From assembly GCA_023525975.1 (NCBI GenBank), contig CM042028.1, forward strand, positions 82,459,501-82,523,500: a stretch of 64,000 bases of DNA, read 5' to 3'. Numbering within the stretch: position 1 is the first letter of the stretch; the number at the start of each line of letters is the position of its first letter. The translations under genes and the position numbers were made by a program. This DNA is from Smallanthus sonchifolius (Eukaryota > Streptophyta > Magnoliopsida > Asterales > Asteraceae). Positions 22,284-33,605 of the stretch are shown one piece after another. The notes under the pieces are model-generated. The model saw nothing but the letters and a program-made list of their open reading frames with translations, searched no databases and was not told the DNA's origin.

Positions 22284-23744
22284 CTTTTTTTTCGTCCCTG
22301 AAAAATTCATGCAAAACAGGATCATAATCAAGCACAAGGTCTTCAACATTTTATGGGTTATCTTATTAGACACGAAAACACAAAAACCGCGATTGTCGGT
22401 ATGTTTGTCCTTCTCAACCCAACCACCAACGGATTTTCCCCAATCATATTTCGTTATCTTCAAGTGAACACTAGGTCTAGGCTCTCACACTAAGGTATCC
22501 ACAGTTCTACCTAATCTCATCTCAAGTTTTCGAAGCAGAGATTAAATCATTTGTTTCATGATTTTTCTTCCACTGTAACCCAATACCCAGATGTATTTAA
22601 ATTAACTAATGATGGATGGATGCATAAATATATATATATTTTTTTTTCTTTTTTTTTTTTAATCATGTTGAGCTTTATATAACATAATTGTAACCTTAAC
22701 TCAGAGGTATTGCCAACCAAGTCGCCATCCTAGCGGGCAACACATAAGCTTTAGGTTATAATATTTAAAGCACTTAGCCCATGGGTGTATCCACCAAGTC
22801 ACCATCCCAGTGGGAAACACATAGACTTCGTTCTTAAGTTTTTTTTTTTTTTTTTTTTTTGCTCACGCAACGATACGATGGAATTTCCTAAAGCGCCACC
22901 AGTCCCGGATTTATTCTCATAAAAAGGTAAGGTGTGCTAACTAATCTGCTAATCTTAAATACATACGGGTTTTAACCTACAGTGGTACCTCTTATACTAT
23001 TCGACAATTTCAGCTTCACCGTTTCTCCTAAGATGAGAACCCACGGACGTTGTGATTTAAGGTGCAGTGTATTATAAATACTCCTAGGGCTTTTTACCGT
23101 CAGTTGGGCCTACCAGACATATCCCGAGTTAACTGTGTAATCTGATTTTTAATGTCTTATATATATTAAATGAAAACCAGGGCCCAATTTCCTATCATCT
23201 CTTGCTTTTAAATGCAATCATTAAGTTTCTTAAACATTTTTTTTTTCAAGAACATAAATAAATAGATAAAATTTAAACTAACTAAATGCACTCAAAGTTA
23301 ACTAGACTCAAATCTTCCCATCCCCACACTTAAAATTTGCATTGTCCCCAATGCAGGAATGGAAAACAAAATAAACAAAACTGCAAAAACACAAAACAAA
23401 AAAATAAAATAAAATAACAGATACAAATCGGAAAAGACTTAGCTGGTAATAAAGCAAGACTGTCAAGTGCCAGTCTTTTCCATCAAGTACTGCCCTCCAA
23501 ATCGAATGTGCTCAGCAAACAATTCCAACTCATCTCACACATACGAAAGCGGCTACCTCCTCAAACAAACTCAACCAAACATAATAATCCAAACACGTCA
23601 AACATAGATAAAGATAAGTTCAAAATTCAAGTGTTTTAACCAACCCTTACCATAACCCACTATTACAGTCCCAAATTGTATCAAAATAAACAGGATTAGT
23701 TAAACAAACATAACATAATAAAAACCAGCATCATGATCCCCACA
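22284..23744. other. Element A non-coding 3' region
   Basis: About 1.46 kb between the env-position ORF and the 3' LTR. Contains poly(T) runs near 22640 and 22840 and two extra polypurine-like motifs. No coding frame. Confidence 0.7.
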
Positions 23745-25133
23745 CTAGTCCTCATCATGATCACCACCTGCATGTTCACCTGACGGTCCTGGAGGCTGAA
23801 AGAAATCCGGTACCTGAATATTCATAGAACCCATCATGTACCTCAAAGCATCCTCCTGCCTGCGCTGACCACCCATAATCATATCCCTCTGCTGCTCATA
23901 ACCAGTCCTAAACATATCAATTTCCTGCTCATGATACTGGTCCATCCTATCACAAAGTGACTCCAAAGTGAGCGGGTCTGGAATGGGCTCACGAAGTGGG
24001 TATTGCCTAGCCGGCATATCCCTCCTGAAAACTGGCCTCTGACGATGTGTAGGAATGCTGGACCTTATAGTATCAGCTGCCACCGACCCATGTGGTGGGA
24101 AAACCTGGTGCCCTGCCCTAATATCCTCCAACTATGGAGGATCATCTCTAGTAACAATACCTGCTTTCCGCAGGTCCTGCAGATCAATCGGCGTTGTAGC
24201 CGGCCCCACTGTCATCAAATCCGGATTATACCTTTCAAACACACCTAAATTAGCAGCAATACGGTACACATAAGGCCCCATGTCCAACCTAGCTCTTGCT
24301 CCTCCTCTACGCCCTCTCGCAAACGACTGAGCCAAAACACATGCAATGTTGGGTTCCCTGCCCTGAACCATGCAATACAAGCAAAACAGATCCAACCAAT
24401 TCACTTTCTCCTCTCCTGAATACCTACCTACCACAGTACAAGCTAACACCCTATGAATGTACCTCAAAATAGGATCTCTGATCTCGGATTCCACCATGCT
24501 GGTGGAAAAGGGTGAATCAGCTATCGTGGTCCAGAACTCACTCAACTCATTCTCACCGATGCTATAATCTCTCTGCCTCCTGCTAGCACCTCTCAAACTG
24601 GTAACAAACTCAGGTCTCTGAACCTCACTCTCAGTATAAAAGCCTGTTGCCAAAGCAAATTGTGGAATAGTCATCTCGTATACCTGTCTACCCAAAGCAA
24701 AGGACACTGTGTCCTCTTCATCAAACTGATCATCATAATGAACAAAGGTAGCATGAAACTCTAATGTCAACTCCCTGTATTGGGGCCAATCACAACCCAG
24801 AATAGTCATCCACCTAGGCCCTAACAATCTCTCGGCCCTGTCTCTTTGTCCCAAAACCGTCAACAAATTCCAATCTATGTTCCTGTGATGCAATAAATTC
24901 ATAGAAACAAACCTGTCCAACCTATCATATTCGCCAGTTCCCAACTCAAACCTCAGCAAAGTATGCTCCCTAATCCTCCTGACCCTGCTAGTAGGTATCA
25001 TTTCATTCTCAGAATACTTGATCTGTCTACCATGCCTCTGGGCTGGCATAGGTGGCTCTGGTTCCCCTCTCTGTCGAGGAGCTGGCCCTCTCCTTCTTTT
25101 TGCTGCTGCCCTTGAAGATTCGCCTTCTGACAT
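23745..25133 (-). pseudogene. Athila ORF-1-type protein in env position, one in-frame stop
   Basis: A 333-codon frame (24132-25133, start MSEGESSRAAAKRRRG) ends at a TAG (24132-24134). The same frame continues without another stop for 128 codons to 23745. The N-terminal basic region is followed by the Athila ORF-1 domain (RRIREHTLLRFELG, RDRAERLLGPRWMTILG, YRELTLEFHATF, QVYEMTIPQFALATG). The segment after the stop is proline- and methionine-rich and ends in acidic residues. I see no clear signal peptide or transmembrane segment, so an envelope function is not supported. The function of this family is unknown. Confidence 0.8.
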
Positions 25134-26327
25134 ATCTAAAAAAAAACAAAGTTAAACAACAGCAAACAAGAAGAACATTAGTAAATAAAAAAAATAACGA
25201 CCGTATAGCATTTCGTTCGCGGTCGTGACAGAAAAATCAGAGATATTGTTTATAAAAGAACAAGAGTTTCAGACCAAGTCTCGCCCGAATGGAGATTTAG
25301 TACGGGCGAGATATTCTTATGCCTGCTGAAAGCATATAAGTAACATCCCAAACGCAAACAAGACCAAATAAACAAAAGGGAATCTGAAATAGACTCATGG
25401 TATACAACTATCCCATCCCGTCACTTTAATTGTCCTCAATTAAATCCTAAGTGCCAAAACAAACTTTCATAGTTGATTCCGTTCAAGCAAACATGATTTC
25501 AAAAACCAAGGTGAGAAAGAGAATTTTCCAATTTTTGCTATTATACCTGGTAAAAGCATGTTAATATCAACAAAACTCATGTCACACTCAAAATTGTGTG
25601 AACCAACACGCAGAAACATCACTATCAGTGAACAATCCAAACATCTCATACGCAAATCTATATTCAAAACCGACACAAAATCCGACAACCCATACCCAAA
25701 TTGAAAACGAAACAGACATTAAACTAAAACTACACATAGACATCCTTACAAGACTAGATTAAAGCTAAAACATGACAAAGCAAGACAAAAAAAACAACCA
25801 AGATGAAAAATTTTGGGATACATACCTGATAACCGACAATGTAATACACAAAAAGTTCAGAAAACCGAAGACCCTTGGAAACCGGTTGCAGAAGTTTCAA
25901 GCTTGGTGGCTATGGTGGTTAAGAGGTGGATTTGGGGGTTAGGGTTTGGTAATCGCCGGAGGTGAGAAATTGTGAAATGTGTGTGTGATTTGGGGAAGAA
26001 AGGGGGGTTTTCCTTTTTTATGTCTGCGTATGACATTACCTCGCGTAGCGCGAGGTCTTTAAAGTACTTGTCGCGTAACGCGACGGTGACTTTTTTGGCC
26101 TAAATTTTCGCCATACACTCGCGTAGCGCGAGGGGGTTTAAGGAATATGTCGCGTAACGCGACGAGTGCCTTTTGACAGAAAGTTTCGAGCTTTTCCATG
26201 CCTTAACCAATTTTTCCACCTTTTCCCAAATAATTCTCTTGACTTAAACAAATGACTCCAAAAACAAAGAACTCAAAAAATAACCACAATGGTACAAATT
26301 CTACACTTGGGATTTCACCCAAGACTC
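25134..26327. other. Element A spacer between integrase and env-position ORF
   Basis: Non-coding. Four CGCG-core palindromes lie at 26039-26163. Confidence 0.7.
26039..26163. repeat. Four CGCG-core palindromes in element A
   Basis: CCTCGCGTAGCGCGAGG (26039-26055), GTCGCGTAACGCGAC (26070-26084), CTCGCGTAGCGCGAG (26118-26132) and GTCGCGTAACGCGAC (26149-26163) alternate between two types. They are related to the 21-bp palindrome in each LTR. Confidence 0.9.
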
Positions 26328-29300
26328 CTAAACATCAATCTTCTCGGGAGTTTCAAGGGAGATCTCCTCCCTTTCGTTCTCATCCAACGCTCCTCCGATA
26401 TAGTGCTTCAATCGATGGCCATTAACCTTCCACGTGCTACCATCAATATCATTTTGCAATTCGATTGCACCATACGGGAATACCTCTTTCACTACATAGG
26501 GACCCGTCCACTTGGATTTTAGCTTTCCCCCAAACAACTTCAATCGGGAATTGTAAAGTAAAACCCGATCACCCTTCTTAAACTCCTTCAACCCCTTCAA
26601 TCTTCGATCATGCAACGTCTTAGATTTCTCTTTAATGCTCAATGAACGAGCATACGCCGCATCACGAAGGGCTTCCAACTCATGGATTTGGAAAAATCGT
26701 CTCCTTGCCGCTTCTGTAAGATCAAGGTTTACCGTTTTAAGCGCCCAAAGCGCTTTATGCTCAAGCTCAACGGGGAGATGACAAGCTTTTCCATAGACGA
26801 TCATGAAAGGTGTGGTTCCTAAAGGGGTTTTGTAAGCGGTTCTAAATGCCCACAATGCATCGTCTAGCTTGTCGGACCAATCCTTCCGACTTTTCCCAAC
26901 CGTTTTCTCGAGGATCCTCTTCACTCCTCGGTTCGCATTCTCCACTTGACCGCTTGTTTGAGGATGGTAAGCGGTCGACAAACGATGAGTGACCCCGTAG
27001 CGTTCAAGAGCCTTTTCTAACATTGTGTTACAAAAGTGCGTGCCACGGTCACTAATAAGAGCTCTAGGAGTTCCGAACCGGCTAAACAATTTCTTCAAAA
27101 ATCTCAACACACCTCGGGCATCATTAGTGGGTAAAGCTTGTGCCTCTACCCACTTGGAAACGTAATCAATTGCCATGAGAATGTACCGGTTCCCTCTAGA
27201 GACGGGGAACGGTCCCATGAAATCAATGCCCCAAACATCTAAAACTTCAAGAACTTGAATTGGGTTTTGGGGCATTTCATTTTTGGATGAGATATTACCT
27301 GTACGTTGACACGGGTCACATTGTTTAACAAACTCAAGGGCATCCTTCACCACCGAAGGCCAATAAAAACCACAATCAAAAACTTTTTGGGCGGTGGTGT
27401 GGTGACCATGATGACCTCCCGTTAGACCCTCATGACAATGCCTAAGGATTTCTAGACCCTCCTTCTTGCTCACACATCTCCTAAGCACTCTATCACCCCC
27501 TATACGATAAAGATACGGGTCATCCCAAACATATTTTCCCGCATCCCGGAAAAACTTCCTCTTCTGTTGAGTAGTCATCCCCTCGACAACTACTCCATGA
27601 GCAAGGTAATTTGCCAAATCAGTGAACCATGGCATACCTTGCGTCTCAGCTTCTACAAAATCAACCGATTCATGAGGGAATCTATCTCCAATCGCCTCCT
27701 CACGAATCTCCCTCCTTTCCGGACCCTCTAATCGGGAAAGATGATCAGCGGATACATTCTCCGCGCCCTTCTTATCCTTGATCTCAATATCAAACTCAGA
27801 CAGCAAAAGGATCCATCTAATCAAACGGGGTTTGGCATCCTTCTTTGCGAAAAGGTATCGCAATGCCGAGTGATCGGTAAAAACTGTGGTCTTAGAGAGC
27901 ACGAGATAGGACCGGAACTTATCAAAGGCAAAGACTACAGCTAGAAGCTCTTTCTCTGTAGTGGTGTAATTTTCTTGAGCATCATTGAGAGTCTTACTAG
28001 CGTAGTATATCGGGTGAAAATGTTTCTCACGCCTTTGGCCTAAAACCGCCCCTACGGCTTGGTCACTAGCATCACACATGAGCTCAAACGGTAAGCTCCA
28101 ATCGGGGGCAACTAAAATGGGGGCACTAACCAACTTCTCCTTCAAAAATTCGAATGCCCTAAGGCATTCCTCATCAAACTCAAACGGGGTATCCTTCTCT
28201 AGAAGATGGGTCATGGGGCGGGTGATTTTGGAGAAATCCTTAATGAAACGCCTATAGAAACCCGCATGACCGAGGAAACTCCGAATTGACTTAACACTAG
28301 TGGGTGGCGGGAGTTTACTAATGGTTTCAATCTTAGCTTGATCCACCTCTATTCCCACTCTAGAGATCTTATGCCCTAACACTATCCCCTCAGTCACCAT
28401 GAAGTGACACTTCTCCCAATTGAGCATCAACTTAGTCTCCTCACATCGCCTCAACATCCTCTCAAGATTCGATAGACAATGATCGAACGAGCTACCATAA
28501 ATCGAGAAGTCGTCCATGAAAACCTCCATAGACGACTCTATCATATCCTGAAAGATAGCTACCATACACCGTTGGAATGTAGCAGGAGCGTTACACAACC
28601 CGAATGGCATGCGACGATAAGCATAAGTGCCATAGGGGCACGTAAATGTGGTGTTTTCCTGATCCTCCGGTGAAATGGGGATCTGGAAATAACCTGAAAA
28701 ACCATCCAAGAAGCAGTAGAACTGCTGGCCTGCTAAACGCTCTAGCATCTGGTCAATGAACGGAAGGGGAAAGTGATCCTTCCTAGTGGCATCATTAAGT
28801 CGCCTATAATCGATGCACACTCGCCAACCAGTGACCGTGCGGGTAGGTTTGAGCTCGTTCTTCTCATTAGTCATAACAGTCATCCCCCCTTTCTTAGGGA
28901 CAACCTGAGTCGGGCTCACCCTAGACGAGTTGGATATGGGATAAATGAGACCCGCATCCATGAGCTTCAAGACCTCCTTCTTCACAACCTCTTGCATATT
29001 GGGATTTAAACGTCTCTGAGGTTGTACCACCGGCTTATACTCATCCTCCATGAGTATCCGATGTGTGCAATAAGCCGGGCTGATGCCCTGGATATCTGTG
29101 AGTCTCCAAGCAATGGCTTGCTTATGTGCCTTCAACACCTCAAGCAACCGACTCTTCTCCCCCTCATTCAACCTAGAAGAAATCACAACGGGTAGAGTGG
29201 AATCCTTTCCTAGGAACGCATACTCCAAATGGGACGGTAAGACTTTAAGCTCTAAAGGTGGAGGTGCCTTTACCGATGGTCTCTTACTCTCCTCTCTCAA

Positions 29301-29399
29301 CTCACTAACCTCCAAAACCTCCGGAATCAACGGGATGCTATCCTCAATGGCTTCTACATCTCCCTCACTATCATCTACTAACAAATCAACCCCGCACAC
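26328..29399 (-). CDS. pol: Element A pol: reverse transcriptase, RNase H, integrase
   Basis: About 1023 codons in the same frame as gag-protease, separated from it only by a TAA at 29400-29402. RT: WRVCIDYRRLN near 192-202, MPFGLCNAPATFQ near 264-276, catalytic FMDDF near 294-298. RNase H: CDASD near 442, E483, TDHS near 508, ADHLS near 551. Integrase: an HHCC finger (CDPCQRT near 694) and a DDE triad at about D726 (WGIDFMGPF), D784 (SDRGTHF) and E820 (GQVEN). The C-terminal part (LYNSRLKLFGGKLKSKWTGPY) has no chromodomain, as expected for Athila. All catalytic residues inspected are present. It copies the element RNA and inserts the cDNA. Confidence 0.93.
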   Translation of the reverse strand: MCGVDLLVDDSEGDVEAIEDSIPLIPEVLEVSELREESKRPSVKAPPPLELKVLPSHLEYAFLGKDSTLPVVISSRLNEGEKSRLLEVLKAHKQAIAWRLTDIQGISPAYCTHRILMEDEYKPVVQPQRRLNPNMQEVVKKEVLKLMDAGLIYPISNSSRVSPTQVVPKKGGMTVMTNEKNELKPTRTVTGWRVCIDYRRLNDATRKDHFPLPFIDQMLERLAGQQFYCFLDGFSGYFQIPISPEDQENTTFTCPYGTYAYRRMPFGLCNAPATFQRCMVAIFQDMIESSMEVFMDDFSIYGSSFDHCLSNLERMLRRCEETKLMLNWEKCHFMVTEGIVLGHKISRVGIEVDQAKIETISKLPPPTSVKSIRSFLGHAGFYRRFIKDFSKITRPMTHLLEKDTPFEFDEECLRAFEFLKEKLVSAPILVAPDWSLPFELMCDASDQAVGAVLGQRREKHFHPIYYASKTLNDAQENYTTTEKELLAVVFAFDKFRSYLVLSKTTVFTDHSALRYLFAKKDAKPRLIRWILLLSEFDIEIKDKKGAENVSADHLSRLEGPERREIREEAIGDRFPHESVDFVEAETQGMPWFTDLANYLAHGVVVEGMTTQQKRKFFRDAGKYVWDDPYLYRIGGDRVLRRCVSKKEGLEILRHCHEGLTGGHHGHHTTAQKVFDCGFYWPSVVKDALEFVKQCDPCQRTGNISSKNEMPQNPIQVLEVLDVWGIDFMGPFPVSRGNRYILMAIDYVSKWVEAQALPTNDARGVLRFLKKLFSRFGTPRALISDRGTHFCNTMLEKALERYGVTHRLSTAYHPQTSGQVENANRGVKRILEKTVGKSRKDWSDKLDDALWAFRTAYKTPLGTTPFMIVYGKACHLPVELEHKALWALKTVNLDLTEAARRRFFQIHELEALRDAAYARSLSIKEKSKTLHDRRLKGLKEFKKGDRVLLYNSRLKLFGGKLKSKWTGPYVVKEVFPYGAIELQNDIDGSTWKVNGHRLKHYIGGALDENEREEISLETPEKIDV

Positions 29400-31829
29400 T
29401 TAATCTACACACCGGTCAACTCGTGATATGAAAGAATTTATGAAGTAAACGGAGTGGCACGGATCACTAAAGTCGTCTTGACTACCCGGATGTCTCATTG
29501 ACTTAACAACCTCAAACGTGACATTCTCATCACCTACTCTAAGAGTGAGCTTCCCGTCAAAGACATCAATGATCGCCTTTGCGGTACGTAGGAATGGACG
29601 CCCCAAGATGATAGGAACAGAGTCATCGGCCTCCATGTCGAGAATCACGAAATCAACGGGGAAAACAAATTTATCAACCTTAACTAACAAGTTCTCCAAG
29701 ATACCCCGTGGACATTTAACCGATCGATCAACAAGAGAAAGTGACATGCGCGTTGGGGTCAGATCACCGAGGGCTAGCTTCTCGTATAGAGAATATGGCA
29801 TCAGATTGATGCTAGCACCTGAATCTGCCAACGCGTGTCTCTGAATGTCACCACCAAACAGACACGGGATTGTAAAAATACTCGGGTCTGTCAATTTCTC
29901 CGGTAGCTTGTTCAGAATCACCGCCGAACAACCCCCACTCAAGGGGATATTTGAAATCTCTCCCAGCCGATCCTTACGCTTCAACAGATCTTTTAAAAAT
30001 TTCGCATACTTCGGCATATGCTGAAGGGCCTCAATAAACGGTAGATTGATTTTTAACTGTTTAAAAATTTCCAGAAAATGCCCATACTCCTTAGCATGTT
30101 TCTGATGAGCTAAACGAGCAGGGTATGGAAGACGGGAATGATCAATTTCGGGAATAGGCTTAAACCCTACAGGCTTCTTTTCTACCGGCTTCTCTACTGG
30201 AGACTCACTGTCCGGTGCTGTACTTGCTGGGACTGGCCACATGTGCACCCCTCCAGGAGTCTCCATTTCAATCTCCTCATCTACCGGTTCTTCATCCTCA
30301 ATCTCTATCGGTGACCTATCTATATCTATTCCTCTACCACTACGAGTAGTGACTGCTTTTAGTTGGGCGTTTGGATTGGGTTGAGTACTACCTGAAAACT
30401 GGCCCTGAGGCCTTTCACCTAAACGCCTAGCAATATCACCAACTGAACGCTGAAGATCAAGGAATGCGGATTGTTGATTTTTCAGAAGAATGTCATGTTC
30501 TGCCAGAGTTTTCTGAGTGTTGGCATCCTTAGCAACTAACTGTGTCAACAACTCCTCTATCTTACTCATGTTGTTACCACTACCTCCTACCGAAGGATTT
30601 CCTGAATTTCCACTAGAAGACTGACTCTGCCCCTGGTTCTGAGGAAAATTTGACTGGAAACCAGGGGGATTACCGGAAGATCGCCAATTGAAGTTTGGGT
30701 GATTCCTCCAATTTGAGTTGTAGGAATTTCCAAACGGATTAGTGGGAACTCGGTTTTGGCCTCCTACGAAATCTACTTGCTCTTGATTCAACACTAAACA
30801 CTCAGAAGTGGCGTGACCGCCCCTACAGATCTCACATCTATCAACCTTCATCTTCAACTCCTTAACATCCTTCGACAAGGCTTCAAGTGCAGCAGCCACA
30901 CTAGCGTCCATATTAACATGGTGAATACCCCTCGTAGATGAGGATGAACTAGTGATAGGAGTGGAATTCCTATTGGCTGACCGCTGCTCATATTCGGCCT
31001 GAGCAAAACTCTCAAACAAGTCATTGCACTCGGCCACATCCCTCTTTCCCATAAGGTGGCCTCCTGCAGAAGTATCAAAGCGGGCACGAGTCTCATAAGT
31101 AAGACCATTGTAGAATTTCTCTACAAGGGCCCAGTCAGATAAACCATGTTGGGAGCATCTGCTAATCAGATTCTGAAAACGCTCCCAGGCAAGATAGTAT
31201 GGCTCATCAGATGCCATCCGGAACGAATGGATCTCATCATGAAGGCGGGCTGCCTTAGCAGGTGGGAAGTATTTCTTAAGGAAACCTTCACGAAGGATAG
31301 CCCAAGTTGTGAAAGTCCCAGGAGGGTGTGAATCCAGCCAAGTGGCGGCTCTTCCTGAAAGAGAAAACGGGAACAACTGAAGGAAGATCGCATCCTCAGT
31401 GGCACCTTGTAGGTTGAAAGTACCGCAGATACGAGTAAGGCGGGCAATGTGTGATGGAGCATCCTCATCATCACGACCATGAAATTGGCAGTTGTTGATT
31501 ACAGTCATGATGTATGAAGGTATTTGCCAAGAGTTTTCATTAGTGATACTCGGAACTGTGATGGGATTGTTAACTCCCGTGAAACCCTCGGTGGATTGTT
31601 GGTGAACGGTTCGACGGATGGCCATTTCAGGATGAACGAGTGGTGGACTAGAAGGAGTGGGTGGTCTAGTTGGTGGAGTAGAATCAGAAATGGGCGAATT
31701 GGTGGAAGAACTAGTAGGTGAAGGTGAAACACTTACCTCGCTTGACGTCTCCTCTGAATATTCCTTGGAATCGGTGTGCGAATCCAGCGAAATTTCTGGT
31801 ACTGGTCCTTGCGAGCGCAAATGTGGCAT
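29400..31829 (-). CDS. gag: Element A gag and aspartic protease
   Basis: The frame is open from 31946, but the likely start is the ATG at 31827-31829 (MPHLRSQGPVPE), because the upstream part is only hydrophobic, low-complexity leader. From that start about 809 residues: an acidic serine-rich N-terminus, the retrotransposon gag core (FPFSLSGRAATWLDS, WAILREGFLKKYFPP, YYLAWERFQNLI), one zinc knuckle CEICRGGHATSEC near 332-344, a long low-complexity linker, and a retropepsin-like aspartic protease with active site ADSGASIN near 669. Ends CVD-TAA. Gag forms the particle and the protease matures the polyprotein. The stop before pol is either a mutation or a programmed readthrough site. Confidence 0.9.
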   Translation of the reverse strand: MPHLRSQGPVPEISLDSHTDSKEYSEETSSEVSVSPSPTSSSTNSPISDSTPPTRPPTPSSPPLVHPEMAIRRTVHQQSTEGFTGVNNPITVPSITNENSWQIPSYIMTVINNCQFHGRDDEDAPSHIARLTRICGTFNLQGATEDAIFLQLFPFSLSGRAATWLDSHPPGTFTTWAILREGFLKKYFPPAKAARLHDEIHSFRMASDEPYYLAWERFQNLISRCSQHGLSDWALVEKFYNGLTYETRARFDTSAGGHLMGKRDVAECNDLFESFAQAEYEQRSANRNSTPITSSSSSTRGIHHVNMDASVAAALEALSKDVKELKMKVDRCEICRGGHATSECLVLNQEQVDFVGGQNRVPTNPFGNSYNSNWRNHPNFNWRSSGNPPGFQSNFPQNQGQSQSSSGNSGNPSVGGSGNNMSKIEELLTQLVAKDANTQKTLAEHDILLKNQQSAFLDLQRSVGDIARRLGERPQGQFSGSTQPNPNAQLKAVTTRSGRGIDIDRSPIEIEDEEPVDEEIEMETPGGVHMWPVPASTAPDSESPVEKPVEKKPVGFKPIPEIDHSRLPYPARLAHQKHAKEYGHFLEIFKQLKINLPFIEALQHMPKYAKFLKDLLKRKDRLGEISNIPLSGGCSAVILNKLPEKLTDPSIFTIPCLFGGDIQRHALADSGASINLMPYSLYEKLALGDLTPTRMSLSLVDRSVKCPRGILENLLVKVDKFVFPVDFVILDMEADDSVPIILGRPFLRTAKAIIDVFDGKLTLRVGDENVTFEVVKSMRHPGSQDDFSDPCHSVYFINSFISRVDRCVD

Positions 31830-31961
31830 AAACTGCAAAGAAAGAAAAGAACGTATAAGAAACAAATATAAGAAGAACAAAATAAAAATAAAAAATAAAA
31901 ATATACAAATATGTGCAGATAAATTAAAACGAACTAATTTATGCAAATCTTTTATGAAGTC

Positions 31962-31978
31962 CCCGGCAACGGCGCCAA
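31962..31978 (-). other. Element A primer binding site, tRNA-Asp
   Basis: Minus strand TGGCGCCGTTGCCGGGG is complementary to the 3' end of plant tRNA-Asp(GUC) and lies five bases inside the 5' LTR. An Asp primer is characteristic of Athila elements. Confidence 0.9.
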
Positions 31979-31983
31979 AAACT

Positions 31984-33605
31984 TGATGTGCACAAAGTAG
32001 TTTGAATTTAATGACTCAAAACAACCTAAATAAAACACTACGTAATACTCTAGACTATCTAAACAACTAAACTACCGACAGGCAAGTAAACCTATCGAAT
32101 GTAGTAAAGCTTAAGTAAGTCCGGATATCGACCCACGAGACTTCTAAAGAAAAACACGAATTAGACTCGATTAAATATCTACACAATACAATTTGAAAAC
32201 AGGTGATGAATTAATGGGGGGGGGGGGGGGTTTAACAAAACTCTAGAAATTTAATAGTTAAAAATAAACAAAGACGGTGGACGAAACAAACGAAGATTAA
32301 CAAACACAATTAGCAACGATAAACAGATGATAATAAAAGCACTACCTAGGTTTGAATCCTATGCACGGTTGACAGATCTGTTAACGGTAATGGAACTGAT
32401 ATGGAACCGGGATCTTAAAATGCTACACTCCCAAAACAACTTAAAGAACCCTCGACCCTTCTCAAGAGTTAACAACTAAGAGGCCTAAGAGCCGTTAAAT
32501 TACCGGTTGGATTGAAATCTCTCACAAGTTTTCCAATTCTACACTAAAGTACCCAAATGACAATCTACCTCACAGCGCGAAAATCACAATACACAAACGT
32601 GTAAGGGGTAACTATGGAATTCCCTATTGCATTCGGTGAACAACCATGACAGGTAAACTAGGTAAAACTTCTCACAAAGGTTTTTAATCTAGCAATTTAT
32701 CACGCTCGACACACAGACAATTTCTCACCTCACAGCTATCGAAATTGGTTGAATATTTAGATTAATTACCTCACGACTCCGTTCCTAAGGAATACTACGT
32801 CTAGCAACCATCCACTAATCGAAAACACAAAGTAGATGATCTGGCATGCACCTAATGTGTGAAAGACATCCACTCAAGTACACGAGGATTAACGGAAACA
32901 ATCAACAAACAATCCTAAATACGCATTTACATGCAACAAGAAATACCATAGTTGTTACTTTATTGCTCAATCATGAATCAAGTTCCAAAACCGAAAACTA
33001 ATTGTCTCGACCATACATATTCATCAAAACCTAGGTAGTCCAAGAATTCTAGCCAAAAATACTCATAAACACAGCATTCATCATCAAACTAATCATCCAA
33101 GAACACATGACAAATTGAAATAAAGCAAAGAACGCAAAACCGAATGATTAACACCCGAGGAAATCGATCCCAGTGATCCCTAGCTTCAATCCTTGCCTTG
33201 TATCCTTTGAAGTCGCCAACCGGAAGCTTGTAAAATCGCCCTTATCGCCCTTAGCCGTCGTCTCTGTTTTTTTCTTTCTTCCCACTAGGGTTTAAAACGA
33301 TTAAATTTGATTTATTCTTCGAAAGCCATCCCGTCGCGTATCGCGACGGGTCTTAATAATTCCTCGCGCTACGCGACGTTACCAAAATCCCTATTTTTTT
33401 ATTGTTTCCAATACCCGAGTCTCTCGTCTCGATCCCGGAAGCTCATTCTTCTTAATTCCTGCTCGTTTTAGCTTCCTTTTTACCCAGATCACTGTAGACA
33501 ACACAAATAATCAATAGTAAACGAAAACCAGATATAAACGATACAAAACGACTCGAAAACTATACAAAATATACACGAGAAACAGATGTATTTTGCAACA
33601 CATCA
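31984..33605 (-). repeat. Element A 5' LTR
   Basis: 1622 bp, nearly identical to the 3' LTR. It differs by a 9-bp tandem duplication near 33240 and a longer G run. It carries the palindrome at 33330-33350. Confidence 0.92.
33330..33350. repeat. 21-bp palindrome in 5' LTR of A
   Basis: Identical to the copy at 21991-22011. Confidence 0.9.

Larger units (their letters stand above)
20657..33605 (-). mobile_element. Element A: full-length Athila-type Ty3 retrotransposon
   Basis: A 12.9-kb element on the minus strand. Order from the 5' LTR: PBS for tRNA-Asp, gag-protease, RT-RNaseH-integrase, a non-coding gap, an Athila-type extra ORF in the env position, a non-coding 3' region, PPT, 3' LTR. LTR ends TGATGTG/CACATCA are perfect inverted repeats. 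The flanking 5-mers GCATA (20652-20656) and GAATA (33606-33610) differ by one base. Reading the two LTRs against each other I see about three substitutions plus small indels (a G-run length change and a 9-bp tandem copy in the right LTR), so insertion was recent. The single extra ORF and the Asp primer place it in the Athila branch of non-chromovirus Ty3 elements. Confidence 0.93.

Noticed and set aside
24132..25133. Envelope protein call for the extra ORF of element A
   Set aside because: No signal peptide, transmembrane span or cleavage site seen. Only the Athila ORF-1 domain is supported.
26328..26522. Plus-strand frames across element A pol and gag
   Set aside because: Antisense shadows of well-supported minus-strand coding regions.
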